The notes under the pieces: generated by a model
What the model saw: only the letters and a program-made list of their open reading frames with translations
The model's database searches: none
What the model was told of the DNA's origin: nothing
Source of the DNA: Peptostreptococcaceae bacterium
Lineage (GTDB): Bacteria; Bacillota; Clostridia; Peptostreptococcales; Anaerovoracaceae
Length of the DNA: 64,000 nt
Direction: 5' to 3'
NCBI GenBank assembly: GCA_016650175.1
Contig: JAENWG010000004.1
Location: forward strand, 1 to 64,000
Program-made: the position numbers and the translations under genes
Part shown: positions 1 through 8,518 of the stretch, piece by piece
Layout of the letters: every line of letters begins with the position of its first letter
How positions within the stretch are numbered: position 1 is the first letter of the stretch

Positions 1-36
1 CAACAAGAAAATCAAAGAAATTTTGAAGAAAAGTAA
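1..36 (+). CDS. 3' end of a truncated CDS (...QQENQRNFEEK*)
   Basis: Frame 1 open from the window edge to TAA at 34-36, followed by a terminator-like hairpin at 72-113. Confidence 0.4.
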   Translation, partial: QQENQRNFEEK

Positions 37-71
37 AATCAACTAAGTTCGCGCAAAATATTATTTAAAAG

Positions 72-113
72 AAAAGCTGCTTCGCCTTATCATTAAAGGC
101 TCTGCAGCTTTTT
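72..113 (+). terminator. Intrinsic terminator candidate
   Basis: AAAGCTGC...GCAGCTTTTT stem with inner GCCTT/AAGGC stem and T-run. Confidence 0.6.
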
Positions 114-280
114 ATCTTTTTTAAGTGTCAAAGATGAGATTTTACACTATTGAGAAGTTTTTTGCAAGCAAATAAGAATTATATTGTTACATAAAAAAGG
201 CTATTTGTTACATAATTTATTTGTAAAAGTTCACATCTTTTTCATAATTGTATTATATAATCCTAATAGGAGGTTGGCTT

Positions 281-1459
281 ATGTATAATAATGATTTTGA
301 TAACAGTGATAACAATTCAGAATATGATAATGTGAATACATTTACATTAAAAAAGACCACTTCATATGTAACTAAAAAAGCTTTTGTGCTACTTCTCATC
401 TTGACATTAATATTAGGTACTGGCATAGGTTATCTTATAAGAGACACTTTAAACTCTCAAAACGGCCTAACCGACTTTTTGCAAATCAGTAATACTAATT
501 ATTCTTTAGATGAAGCTACCGATAGTGAATTATCGATTCAACAAATAATAGCAAAAAACAAGAACTCGGTAGTTGAAATAAGCACCGAAAGTGCATCTAC
601 AGATTCTTGGTTAGGTTCTTACATAATGGAAGGTGCCGGAAGCGGAATTATAGTAAGAAGTAACGGATATATAGTTACAAATAATCATGTAATAGAAGGC
701 AGCAACAAAACTACCGTTACTTTATTGAGCGGTAAAAATTATGAAGCCACTTTAGTTGGTACTGACCCATCAAACGATTTAGCAATACTTAAAATTGATG
801 CTACGAATTTAGATCCTGTCAATTTTGGGAATATAGACGATTTGGTTGTCGGTGATTTAAGCGTTGCCATAGGAAACCCTTTAGGAGAGTTAGGAGGGAC
901 CGCTACAACTGGTATTATAAGTTCACTCGACAGAGCAATAAATATCGATGGCTTAACTTTAGACTTAATCCAAACAGATGCTGCTATAAATCCCGGCAAT
1001 TCCGGCGGAGGCTTATTTAACCAACACGGCGAATTAATCGGAATAGTGATTGCAAAAAGCGGCGGAACCGACACAGAGGGACTGGGTTTTGCAATTCCAA
1101 TAAACACAGCTCAGCCAATAATTGAAGATTTAATAGCTAACGGCAAAATCAGCAACAGACCGATAGCCGGAATAACAATAGTTGATATAGATACTGAAGA
1201 AGCGGCATCACAATTCGGCACAAGCGAACTAGGCGTTTATATCATAGAAATAACTGGAGCTAATGCTAAAAAGTCCGGATTAAAAACAGGTGATCAAGTA
1301 TCTTACTTAAACGAACTGCCGATAGTATCTTCCTACCAACTCATCAAGGAAATACAAAAGTATAAAATTGGTGAGAAAGTTAAGTTTACTATTACAAGAG
1401 ACGGTAAAAAAACAGATGTAACTCTTGCTCTAGAAGATGCATCTGACTACACCAACTAA
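281..1459 (+). CDS. HtrA/DegP-like S1C serine protease with PDZ domain, membrane anchored
   Basis: N-terminal TM, NNHVIEG, NDLAILKI, INPGNSGGGLFN catalytic Ser motif, C-terminal PDZ. AGGAGG RBS before ATG at 281 (ORF track starts upstream at 248). Confidence 0.93.
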   Translation: MYNNDFDNSDNNSEYDNVNTFTLKKTTSYVTKKAFVLLLILTLILGTGIGYLIRDTLNSQNGLTDFLQISNTNYSLDEATDSELSIQQIIAKNKNSVVEISTESASTDSWLGSYIMEGAGSGIIVRSNGYIVTNNHVIEGSNKTTVTLLSGKNYEATLVGTDPSNDLAILKIDATNLDPVNFGNIDDLVVGDLSVAIGNPLGELGGTATTGIISSLDRAINIDGLTLDLIQTDAAINPGNSGGGLFNQHGELIGIVIAKSGGTDTEGLGFAIPINTAQPIIEDLIANGKISNRPIAGITIVDIDTEEAASQFGTSELGVYIIEITGANAKKSGLKTGDQVSYLNELPIVSSYQLIKEIQKYKIGEKVKFTITRDGKKTDVTLALEDASDYTN

Positions 1460-1500
1460 AAAGAGGTTATCTCATTTTATTTTGAGATAACCTTTATTAT
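1459..1500. terminator. Bidirectional terminator between convergent htrA-like and gntR-like genes
   Basis: GGTTATCTCA-N8-TGAGATAACC stem flanked by A/T runs. Confidence 0.75.
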
Positions 1501-2171
1501 TATTTTGTACTAAATTTTCCGTTCATTCCTAACAGAAAGTCCTTAAGTCTTTTGATATGTAAATCCGCTTCATCTCTGGCTTTTTTTTCGTCACCATTAA
1601 TAATTGCTTCCATAATTCCTATATGTTCATCAGGCATATCTTCATATCTCGAATAATCATCATAATATAAGTATCTAAACCTGAGTGCAAGTTCCTGCAC
1701 ACTACCTACCATTTGCATCAATGTTCTATTACCGCTACAAGAAACTACCAGTTTATGAAACATCTCATCATATTTTACTATATCATCAGTGCTTTCGGAT
1801 TCAACTGCTTCTGAATACTTCTCAGTAATTCTTTTCAACTCGTCTGCTTCATCTTCGTTAATCCTTTTAGCAGCAAGAGATGCAGCTAGTCCTTCTAAAT
1901 CTTCTCTAACCTCTAAAATATCAACCATATCCTTAATTGATATATCCGAAACATAAGCTCCTCTTCTAGGTTCAATTGATACTAATCCTTCTTTTTCTAA
2001 TTTTCTAATAGCCTCTCTTATAGGTGTTCTACTAACTCCCATACTTTCCGCAAGTTCAATTTCCATTAATCTTGTTCCGGGGTTAACATTACCGATTAAA
2101 ATCTTGTGCTTTAATTCTTCATATACCAGTTCCCTAAGGGGCCTATGGCTTTGCAATTCAAAATCCAACAT
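1500..2171 (-). CDS. GntR family (FadR/FCD-type) transcriptional regulator
   Basis: N-terminal wHTH (LAESMGVSRTPIREAIRKLEKEGLV) plus FCD-like helical C-terminal domain. Confidence 0.92.
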   Translation of the reverse strand: MLDFELQSHRPLRELVYEELKHKILIGNVNPGTRLMEIELAESMGVSRTPIREAIRKLEKEGLVSIEPRRGAYVSDISIKDMVDILEVREDLEGLAASLAAKRINEDEADELKRITEKYSEAVESESTDDIVKYDEMFHKLVVSCSGNRTLMQMVGSVQELALRFRYLYYDDYSRYEDMPDEHIGIMEAIINGDEKKARDEADLHIKRLKDFLLGMNGKFSTK

Positions 2172-2284
2172 TTAAAATACCTCGTGCTTTCCTTGTGCTC
2201 CACAATTTTAATAGAATTGTTCTTTGTATACATAACATTATATACTAAGAGCACACTCGGTACAAGCTAAATTTTTAAATTGTA

Positions 2285-3220
2285 TCAGTTTTTATACATG
2301 CCTGTTTTGCTTAACCACAATTTGCAATCAAGCTCATTTTCATCATATGCTTTTCTTGCTTTTGCTTCATCCGAAAAATACGCTACTATCGTTGGTCCGC
2401 TACCACTCATAAGTACTTTATCCGCTTTGAATTTATCTGATATTGTTTTCTTTAAACTTAATACTTTTGGATATTCTTTTAACGTATATTCTTCCATAAC
2501 ATTATCCATTAATGAATATATTTTCTCTGTTTTTTTTGATTCTATACTTTTAACTAATTCTTTAGTATCAGGTCTATTCTGCATCTCACAATTGTCGATA
2601 TTTTCATACACTTCTTTTGTAGGTACACTAATTCCGGGATTGGCTAAAATCACATATGACGGAAAACTATCAATCACTTTCAGCTTGTCTCCTATGCCTT
2701 TAGCTAAAGCTGTTATACCGGATTCATCAATTCCCTTCATACCATTAAAATGTTTCTTGTTTTTATAAGCATTCATTATTATTGAGAAAGGAAAATCCGC
2801 TCCAATCTTTGCACCTATATACATTAATTCATTTAACGAGTATCTGTATCCAATAATCTTGTTTATACCTAACATCGTTATTGCTCCGTTACTGCTCCCT
2901 CCGGCAAGACCTGCTGCAACTGGTATTTTTTTTACAATACTTATATCAAAACAATTATAGTCACTTTCATATCCTTCTAACACGGCCAAGGCTCCTTTAA
3001 CTGCCGTATTTGTAGGTCCTTTGGGTAGATTTTTATCAGTAATATCCAGCATAACTCTGTAACCATTGATATCTTTATGACTTGCCTTTATGGCTACATC
3101 ATCAAAGATATCAATATCTTGCATAATGCTTTCAATTTCGTGATACCCGTCAGGTAGTTTACCTACGACATCTAAAGAAAGATTTATTTTACCGTATGCT
3201 TTTAATTTTAATTCTTTCAT
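2285..3220 (-). CDS. ispE: 4-diphosphocytidyl-2-C-methyl-D-erythritol kinase
   Basis: GHMP kinase: AYGKINLSLDVVGKLPDGYHEIESIMQ, PVAAGLAGGSSNGA, MSGSGPTIVAYF. Confidence 0.94.
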   Translation of the reverse strand: MKELKLKAYGKINLSLDVVGKLPDGYHEIESIMQDIDIFDDVAIKASHKDINGYRVMLDITDKNLPKGPTNTAVKGALAVLEGYESDYNCFDISIVKKIPVAAGLAGGSSNGAITMLGINKIIGYRYSLNELMYIGAKIGADFPFSIIMNAYKNKKHFNGMKGIDESGITALAKGIGDKLKVIDSFPSYVILANPGISVPTKEVYENIDNCEMQNRPDTKELVKSIESKKTEKIYSLMDNVMEEYTLKEYPKVLSLKKTISDKFKADKVLMSGSGPTIVAYFSDEAKARKAYDENELDCKLWLSKTGMYKN

Positions 3221-3235
3221 CTTTTACTCCCTAAC

Positions 3236-3271
3236 AAAGAGGATGTCAGTAAATTCTGACATCCTCTTTTT
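3236..3271 (-). terminator. Intrinsic terminator
   Basis: AAAGAGGATGTCAG-N6-CTGACATCCTCTTTTT perfect inverted repeat downstream of the 3280-4122 gene. Confidence 0.75.
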
Positions 3272-3279
3272 CGCTGCTA

Positions 3280-4122
3280 TTATTTCTTTTTATAGTTTTG
3301 TACTTTTTTCTTTGCGGCTTCTTTTTTAGCCTTCTCTTCTGCTTTTTCTATCATACCGGATTTTGTCTTGCCACCTACGGTTGATATAGGCTTACACTTT
3401 TTAACTTTGTAAGTATTTACTGATAGTTCTTCTTCATCTTCTTCATCAGAATCTTCCGTTTTATGTTTAGCCGCCTTCTTTGCAACCTTCGCATCATGCT
3501 TGGCTTTTCTCTTGCTTTCTTCTTCCATTATTTCTTCTACCGATTTACCTGTCCTTTTAGATTCTTTATATGGATTAACAGGTACATATCTTTCTTGGTC
3601 TTTTTCATCATTTTTATTTTTTTTCATTGCCTTTTGAGAAACAAAGAAAATCGCTGCAAACATAACACCCATCATTCCCATGTTAATCATCATATTTCTT
3701 GATTGATTGAGCGTAGTAAAGCTAATCTCTTGATCTTTTCCTAAAACACTTCCACTATTATCCATGAACTCACCACTAATATATAATGTATAAGTTGAAT
3801 TTTCTGCTGCACTTTCATCACCGCTATAATCGGCTAAAACCATAACTATACCTTCTTGTTCTGGGCTAGTTAAAATTCTTATAGGTATCTCTTTACCATC
3901 TTTATCTTTTATTGCAAAACACTCTTTATTAGCTAGTATAGTTTCTTCGTCTGCAACTTCATTGTTAAAATACAACTTAACCCCTAAGTTTTCTATAGAT
4001 GTATTATTCTGTCCATCTGTAGGATATGTACTGTCTAGCTTTAGTCCACTTGCAAAGACAAACATTGACGACATTGCTACTAGTAAAACGGTTAGACTAA
4101 ATATTAGTCCTATTCTCTTCAT
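3280..4122 (-). CDS. Secreted/anchored protein with SbsA/Big_5-like Ig-like domain, TM helix and Lys-rich cytoplasmic tail
   Basis: Signal peptide MKRIGLIFSLTVLLVAMSSMFVFA, LDSTYPTDGQNNTSIENLGVKLYFN...ISFTTLN Ig-like pattern, TM near residue 150, basic C-terminus. Confidence 0.75.
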   Translation of the reverse strand: MKRIGLIFSLTVLLVAMSSMFVFASGLKLDSTYPTDGQNNTSIENLGVKLYFNNEVADEETILANKECFAIKDKDGKEIPIRILTSPEQEGIVMVLADYSGDESAAENSTYTLYISGEFMDNSGSVLGKDQEISFTTLNQSRNMMINMGMMGVMFAAIFFVSQKAMKKNKNDEKDQERYVPVNPYKESKRTGKSVEEIMEEESKRKAKHDAKVAKKAAKHKTEDSDEEDEEELSVNTYKVKKCKPISTVGGKTKSGMIEKAEEKAKKEAAKKKVQNYKKK

Positions 4123-4143
4123 CTGCTTTCCTCCGATAATGTG

Positions 4144-4620
4144 TTATTTATTTCTTAATTCCAAAAAAAAATCTTTAATTAATTTGCTGCATTTCTTTTC
4201 TACTATATGCGTTTCTACATTTACTGTATGATTCAATTTTCCGTCACCAACAATATTGTATACAGAGCCACATGCGCCCGTCTTCTCATCCGTTGCACCG
4301 ATGTAGAGATTGCTTATCCTAGAAAGTACTATTGCGCCTGCACACATAGTACAAGGCTCAAGTGTTACATAAAGCGAACATTCATTAAGTTTCCAAGTAG
4401 ATCCCCTCACGTTTTCTGACGCTTCTTTAATTGCAAGCATTTCCGCATGAGCAGTTGGGTCATTAGTTGTTTGAGTTTGATTGTATCCTCTACCAACTAT
4501 AATGCCATCTTTTACTACTATCGCTCCTACTGGTACTTCACCTCTATTTTTTGCCTTAATCGCAAGCTCAATCGCTTCATTCATAAAGCACTCTTTTTCT
4601 TTTTTGGTTAGTTTTTCCAT
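4144..4620 (-). CDS. tadA: tRNA-specific adenosine deaminase
   Basis: HAEMLAI and PCTMCAGAI zinc-deaminase motifs. Confidence 0.94.
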   Translation of the reverse strand: MEKLTKKEKECFMNEAIELAIKAKNRGEVPVGAIVVKDGIIVGRGYNQTQTTNDPTAHAEMLAIKEASENVRGSTWKLNECSLYVTLEPCTMCAGAIVLSRISNLYIGATDEKTGACGSVYNIVGDGKLNHTVNVETHIVEKKCSKLIKDFFLELRNK

Positions 4621-4708
4621 ACGTTTTGTAATTTTATCATAATTGCTTTTAAATTACAACCATTAGAAGAAATTTACCGTCTTGCATTTTATATATTAAT
4701 AAGTTAAA

Positions 4709-5368
4709 ATGTGCATGGAGGATGATATGATATTAGATATAATAATAATTTTAATAATGCTAATTTCTGCTTTTATCGGAAAGAAAACCGGTATAGCAAC
4801 AACAATAATAAACCTAATTAAGTGGTTAGCCGTAATAATCTTAGGCATACTATTAACAGGGCCTATTAAGATTTTTTTGATAGAACACACTACTATTGAC
4901 GATTGGTTGAACACTAAACTAGGTGAATCGCTAGTGACTACTACAACTTTAGATTTGCCCGGATTCTTGCCTAATGCCATGTCAAACGGAATTGACAATG
5001 TAAACGAATCACTAAGCTATAGTGTTTCTAATTCTATAGTTGGAGTCTTTATGACTTTAATCGCGCTACTTATAGTAATTATTATTATAGGTATAATTAC
5101 AGCAGTTTTAAGCTCTTTGTTTTCAAAGAAACACAACAAAGGTAACTTGATTGGTACTACAGACGGATTTATAGGATTATTTTTCGGACTAGCAAGAGGT
5201 GCTTTAATAGTATTCATTTTCTTGGCTGTTTTAGTTCCCATAGCTGCTATCTTTTTCCAAGAACAAATACCTTCAATTACCGATAGCTTAAATTCCTCTA
5301 TCGTTGCAGGGAAAATCTATGATAACAATCCTTTATTAGTATTACTTGATAGAATATTAGGAGAATAA
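4709..5368 (+). CDS. CvpA family membrane protein
   Basis: Four-TM pattern and overall CvpA-like composition. Confidence 0.75.
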   Translation: MCMEDDMILDIIIILIMLISAFIGKKTGIATTIINLIKWLAVIILGILLTGPIKIFLIEHTTIDDWLNTKLGESLVTTTTLDLPGFLPNAMSNGIDNVNESLSYSVSNSIVGVFMTLIALLIVIIIIGIITAVLSSLFSKKHNKGNLIGTTDGFIGLFFGLARGALIVFIFLAVLVPIAAIFFQEQIPSITDSLNSSIVAGKIYDNNPLLVLLDRILGE

Positions 5369-5369
5369 T

Positions 5370-5915
5370 ATGAACTATAGCGTTGACAACAAAGAAACGG
5401 AAAGATTAATAATTCGGCCAACTATATTGGAAGACTGTCAAATTTTTTCGAAATGGGAAAAGACAAAAGACGTTTCGGACTTTTTCAGCATTCCTAATGA
5501 TCAAGATTACTCTACAGTGGTTAAAGAATTTATAGTCAACAACGAAGATGAGACTATTGAATTATATACTATATTAACTAAGGAAAACCTTAAACCCGTC
5601 GGTAGAATTCACTTAGGTAGTATCTCTCGTAAACTTGACTCCCTTGAGATTTATCGAATTTATATAGGTGATAAGACTCTTAGGAATTTAGGTTACGGAA
5701 GAGAAGCTTTAACATGGACACTTGATAGAGCTTTTAAAAGTGACAATTTTCACAGAGTATATTTAGATTACTATACCGGCAATGATAATGCTGCTCATTT
5801 ATATGGCTCTTTGGGCTTCAAACATGTCGGATTAGCTAGGGGCGCTTGTAAGAAAAACGGTGACTACTATGATGTCAACATTATGGATATTTTAAGAGAC
5901 GACTACCTCAAATAG
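5370..5915 (+). CDS. GNAT family N-acetyltransferase
   Basis: ETERLIIRPTILEDC, LGYGREALTWTLDRAF, NDNAAHLYGSLGFKHVG; starts 2 nt after cvpA-like stop. Confidence 0.9.
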   Translation: MNYSVDNKETERLIIRPTILEDCQIFSKWEKTKDVSDFFSIPNDQDYSTVVKEFIVNNEDETIELYTILTKENLKPVGRIHLGSISRKLDSLEIYRIYIGDKTLRNLGYGREALTWTLDRAFKSDNFHRVYLDYYTGNDNAAHLYGSLGFKHVGLARGACKKNGDYYDVNIMDILRDDYLK

Positions 5916-5921
5916 AATTTT

Positions 5922-5958
5922 AAGCAGTTTGTTTGAACTAAAAACAAGCTGCTTTTTA
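5922..5958 (+). terminator. Intrinsic terminator
   Basis: AAGCAGTTTGTTT-loop-AACAAGCTGCTTTTT. Confidence 0.75.
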
Positions 5959-6297
5959 AATTTATTTGGCAAAATAATAAATTATCTGTAAATTCTTATT
6001 TATCTTCATATAATTATATGGTAAAGTGCGCTATTTGGTATTCAATGCAATAGCAAATACTATAAGTGGTATTTGCCATTTACTATTTATATCAATTACA
6101 GCTTTCCTTTATTTGGTAGTAAACCAATTGCATAATTATTTACTTTTTCTTCTTCACGCGTTGAACACTTTGAAATTGCTAGGTAACAGCCTCTGTATCT
6201 TATTTGTTCTACTCACACTTCTTTAATTCGAAAAACCTATACTCCACTGTTTGCAAGCACTACAGACATGCTCACGTGTGAATGTTTTGATATTTCA

Positions 6298-6326
6298 TTG
6301 AATCATAAATTTTAATATTGTATAAT
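6298..6326 (+). promoter_or_regulatory. Sigma-A-type promoter for the 6357-11052 operon
   Basis: TTGAAT-N17-TATAAT. Confidence 0.7.
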
Positions 6327-6356
6327 TGTTTTATGTTTGAGAAAGGAACCCTGGGC

Positions 6357-6899
6357 ATGTCGTATCTATTGATAATACTAGCTTTCGTTCTATTTGTTCT
6401 ATACGATTACAACCAAATAATGAATAATTATAAATTATTAAGATCTTTCTTCTTTTTAGGCGTATTTGTTATAGCATCAGTAACAACTGGAGTATTAGTT
6501 ACTTCAGAAGCTACTTTTAATTTTGCTTATCCTATACGTGTTATTTGTTATATTTCTTGTGCGCTTTGTTTCTTACTCTTAATTCACACGTTGTTCTTTG
6601 CAATTCCGTTTGAAGCTGCCTATATAAAAGGCTCTAAGCAAAAAATCTGCAACACTGGAGTTTATTCTTTATGCCGACATCCTGGAGTACTTTTTTTATC
6701 AGGAACTTACTTATTTGCCGGCCTTGCAACAGGAAGAATAGAGATTTTATGGCTATGCCTAGTGATAACATTTTGTAATATCTTTTATGTAACTATTCAA
6801 GACAGGTACACTTTTCCTGTTTTGTTTGACAACTATAGCGAATACCAGGAATCTACACCATTTTTAATTCCTGACTTTCAACGACACGAGGAGAAATAA
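6357..6899 (+). CDS. ICMT/PEMT-like (NnrU-like) membrane methyltransferase
   Basis: Multi-TM, C-terminal GVYSLCRHPGVLF...QDRYTFPVLFDNYSEYQESTPFLIP, typical of isoprenylcysteine methyltransferase-like proteins. GAAAGGA RBS before ATG at 6357. Confidence 0.75.
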   Translation: MSYLLIILAFVLFVLYDYNQIMNNYKLLRSFFFLGVFVIASVTTGVLVTSEATFNFAYPIRVICYISCALCFLLLIHTLFFAIPFEAAYIKGSKQKICNTGVYSLCRHPGVLFLSGTYLFAGLATGRIEILWLCLVITFCNIFYVTIQDRYTFPVLFDNYSEYQESTPFLIPDFQRHEEK

Positions 6900-6901
6900 T
6901 C

Positions 6902-8518
6902 ATGAAATACGGAGACAAACTAAAAAACCAATCCGGCGATGCTTTATGGAATGAATATTGTGATTTTTTAAATTTATCAATAAGTGATTTTATGGCTATT
7001 CAAACGCGATTAATTAGAGAACAGCTACCCGCTTGGTTAAACAGCGAACTTGGAAGTTCCATCGCTAACGCAAGAATTCCCAAGGATTTAACAGAATTCA
7101 GGGATATGATACCGTTAACCTCTTACGACGACTATTCAGATATATTATTAAATAAAAACGAATCTGCCCTACCTGAAAAGCCTGTTATTTGGCTTGAAAC
7201 AACTTGGGAAGGCGGGAAACACCCTATAAAAACCGCTCCTTATACACAAGGAATGATAGATGTGTTTCGTAACAACTTATTATCCGTAACAACGCTATCT
7301 TCTACAAACAAAGACAAACGATCCAGGTTGAAAAGTTGTGATAATGTTCTTTTCGGACTTGCTCCGCTTCCTTATGTTACAGGGCTTTTCCCTCTAGTTT
7401 TCGAAGAAGAGTTAAATCTTAATTTCTTGCCACCTGTATCCGATGCACATACTATGAGCTTTGGAGACCGAAACCGTAAAGGGTTCGCTATGGGAGTTGA
7501 ACAAGGAATTGATGCTTTTTTCGGATTAAGCAGTGTAATTCACTATATGACAAAATCTTTTGAAAATGCTAGTGGTTCTAAATCTGGTAGCAAACATAAG
7601 CTAACACCTAAAATGGCTTTGCGTTGCCTTAACGCAAAATTGGTGTGCGAAAAAGAACAAAGGAATATGCTTCCTAAAGATATCTTTAAGCTTAAAGCCT
7701 TGTTATGTGCTGGCACCGATACATCTTCATACAAAGATTATTTAGAAGAAGCTTGGGGAATCGCTCCTCATGAGGTGTTTGCTGGTACTGAACTATCTAT
7801 GATAGCTACCGAAACACATACTCATAACGGTTTAGTACTATTCCCGGATGTTTGTTTGTATGAATTTATACCTGAATCAGAATATCAAAAAAACAGATAC
7901 AACCCTAATTATGTTCCTAAAACTTGTTTAATTGACGAAATTGAAGAAGGCCATAATTACGAACTGGTTATTACCTCCCTAAAGGGCGGTGCGTTTGCCA
8001 GATATCGTATGGGTGATATGTTTAGTTGTTATAGCAAAACTGGAGATACATCTACATCTCTGCCTCTTTTGAAATATGTAGATAGAGCACCAACCGTTAT
8101 TGATATTGCAGGTTTTACTCGTATTACCGAAAAATCTATTACTGATGTTATAGATTTGTCAAGATTACCTATAGAAGGTTGGTTTGCAAAAAAAGAATAT
8201 GATAATAACAAAACACCATATCTACATTTATATATTGAAATCAAAGCTGAAGATTTGGATTCCACGGCTTTAAGTTGTCAACTTTTACAGGACCATTTAA
8301 AAGCTTATTTCAAATTCTTTGATACTGATTATAACGATCTTGAGAAAATGCTAGGTATAAAGCCTCTAGTCATAACTGTTATAAAGTCCGGTTCTATATC
8401 CTTATATAAGGAATATACTGGAAACAGCATTGATAAAATGAATCCTAAAACACACGATATTAGAACTTTCCTTAAATGGATTGAATTGCACGAAAAAGAC
8501 GGGAGGATATTAGTATGA
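6902..8518 (+). CDS. GH3-family (auxin-responsive promoter GH3-like) acyl-adenylating/acyl-amido synthetase
   Basis: LTSYDDYSDILLNKNESALPEKP, GTELSMIATETHTHNGLVLFPDVCLYEFIPESE, YELVITSLKGGAFARYRMGDMFSC resemble GH3 proteins. Confidence 0.8.
   Translation: MKYGDKLKNQSGDALWNEYCDFLNLSISDFMAIQTRLIREQLPAWLNSELGSSIANARIPKDLTEFRDMIPLTSYDDYSDILLNKNESALPEKPVIWLETTWEGGKHPIKTAPYTQGMIDVFRNNLLSVTTLSSTNKDKRSRLKSCDNVLFGLAPLPYVTGLFPLVFEEELNLNFLPPVSDAHTMSFGDRNRKGFAMGVEQGIDAFFGLSSVIHYMTKSFENASGSKSGSKHKLTPKMALRCLNAKLVCEKEQRNMLPKDIFKLKALLCAGTDTSSYKDYLEEAWGIAPHEVFAGTELSMIATETHTHNGLVLFPDVCLYEFIPESEYQKNRYNPNYVPKTCLIDEIEEGHNYELVITSLKGGAFARYRMGDMFSCYSKTGDTSTSLPLLKYVDRAPTVIDIAGFTRITEKSITDVIDLSRLPIEGWFAKKEYDNNKTPYLHLYIEIKAEDLDSTALSCQLLQDHLKAYFKFFDTDYNDLEKMLGIKPLVITVIKSGSISLYKEYTGNSIDKMNPKTHDIRTFLKWIELHEKDGRILV

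Noticed and set aside
739-1107. 122-aa minus-strand ORF inside the HtrA-like gene
   Set aside because: Antisense shadow ORF of a strongly supported CDS; no recognisable motif
2280-2768. 162-aa plus-strand ORF
   Set aside because: Antisense to ispE, no motif, no RBS-supported start
6026-6226. 66-aa hydrophobic ORF in the gap before the methyltransferase
   Set aside because: Non-ATG start without clear RBS, low-complexity hydrophobic translation typical of AT-rich noncoding DNA
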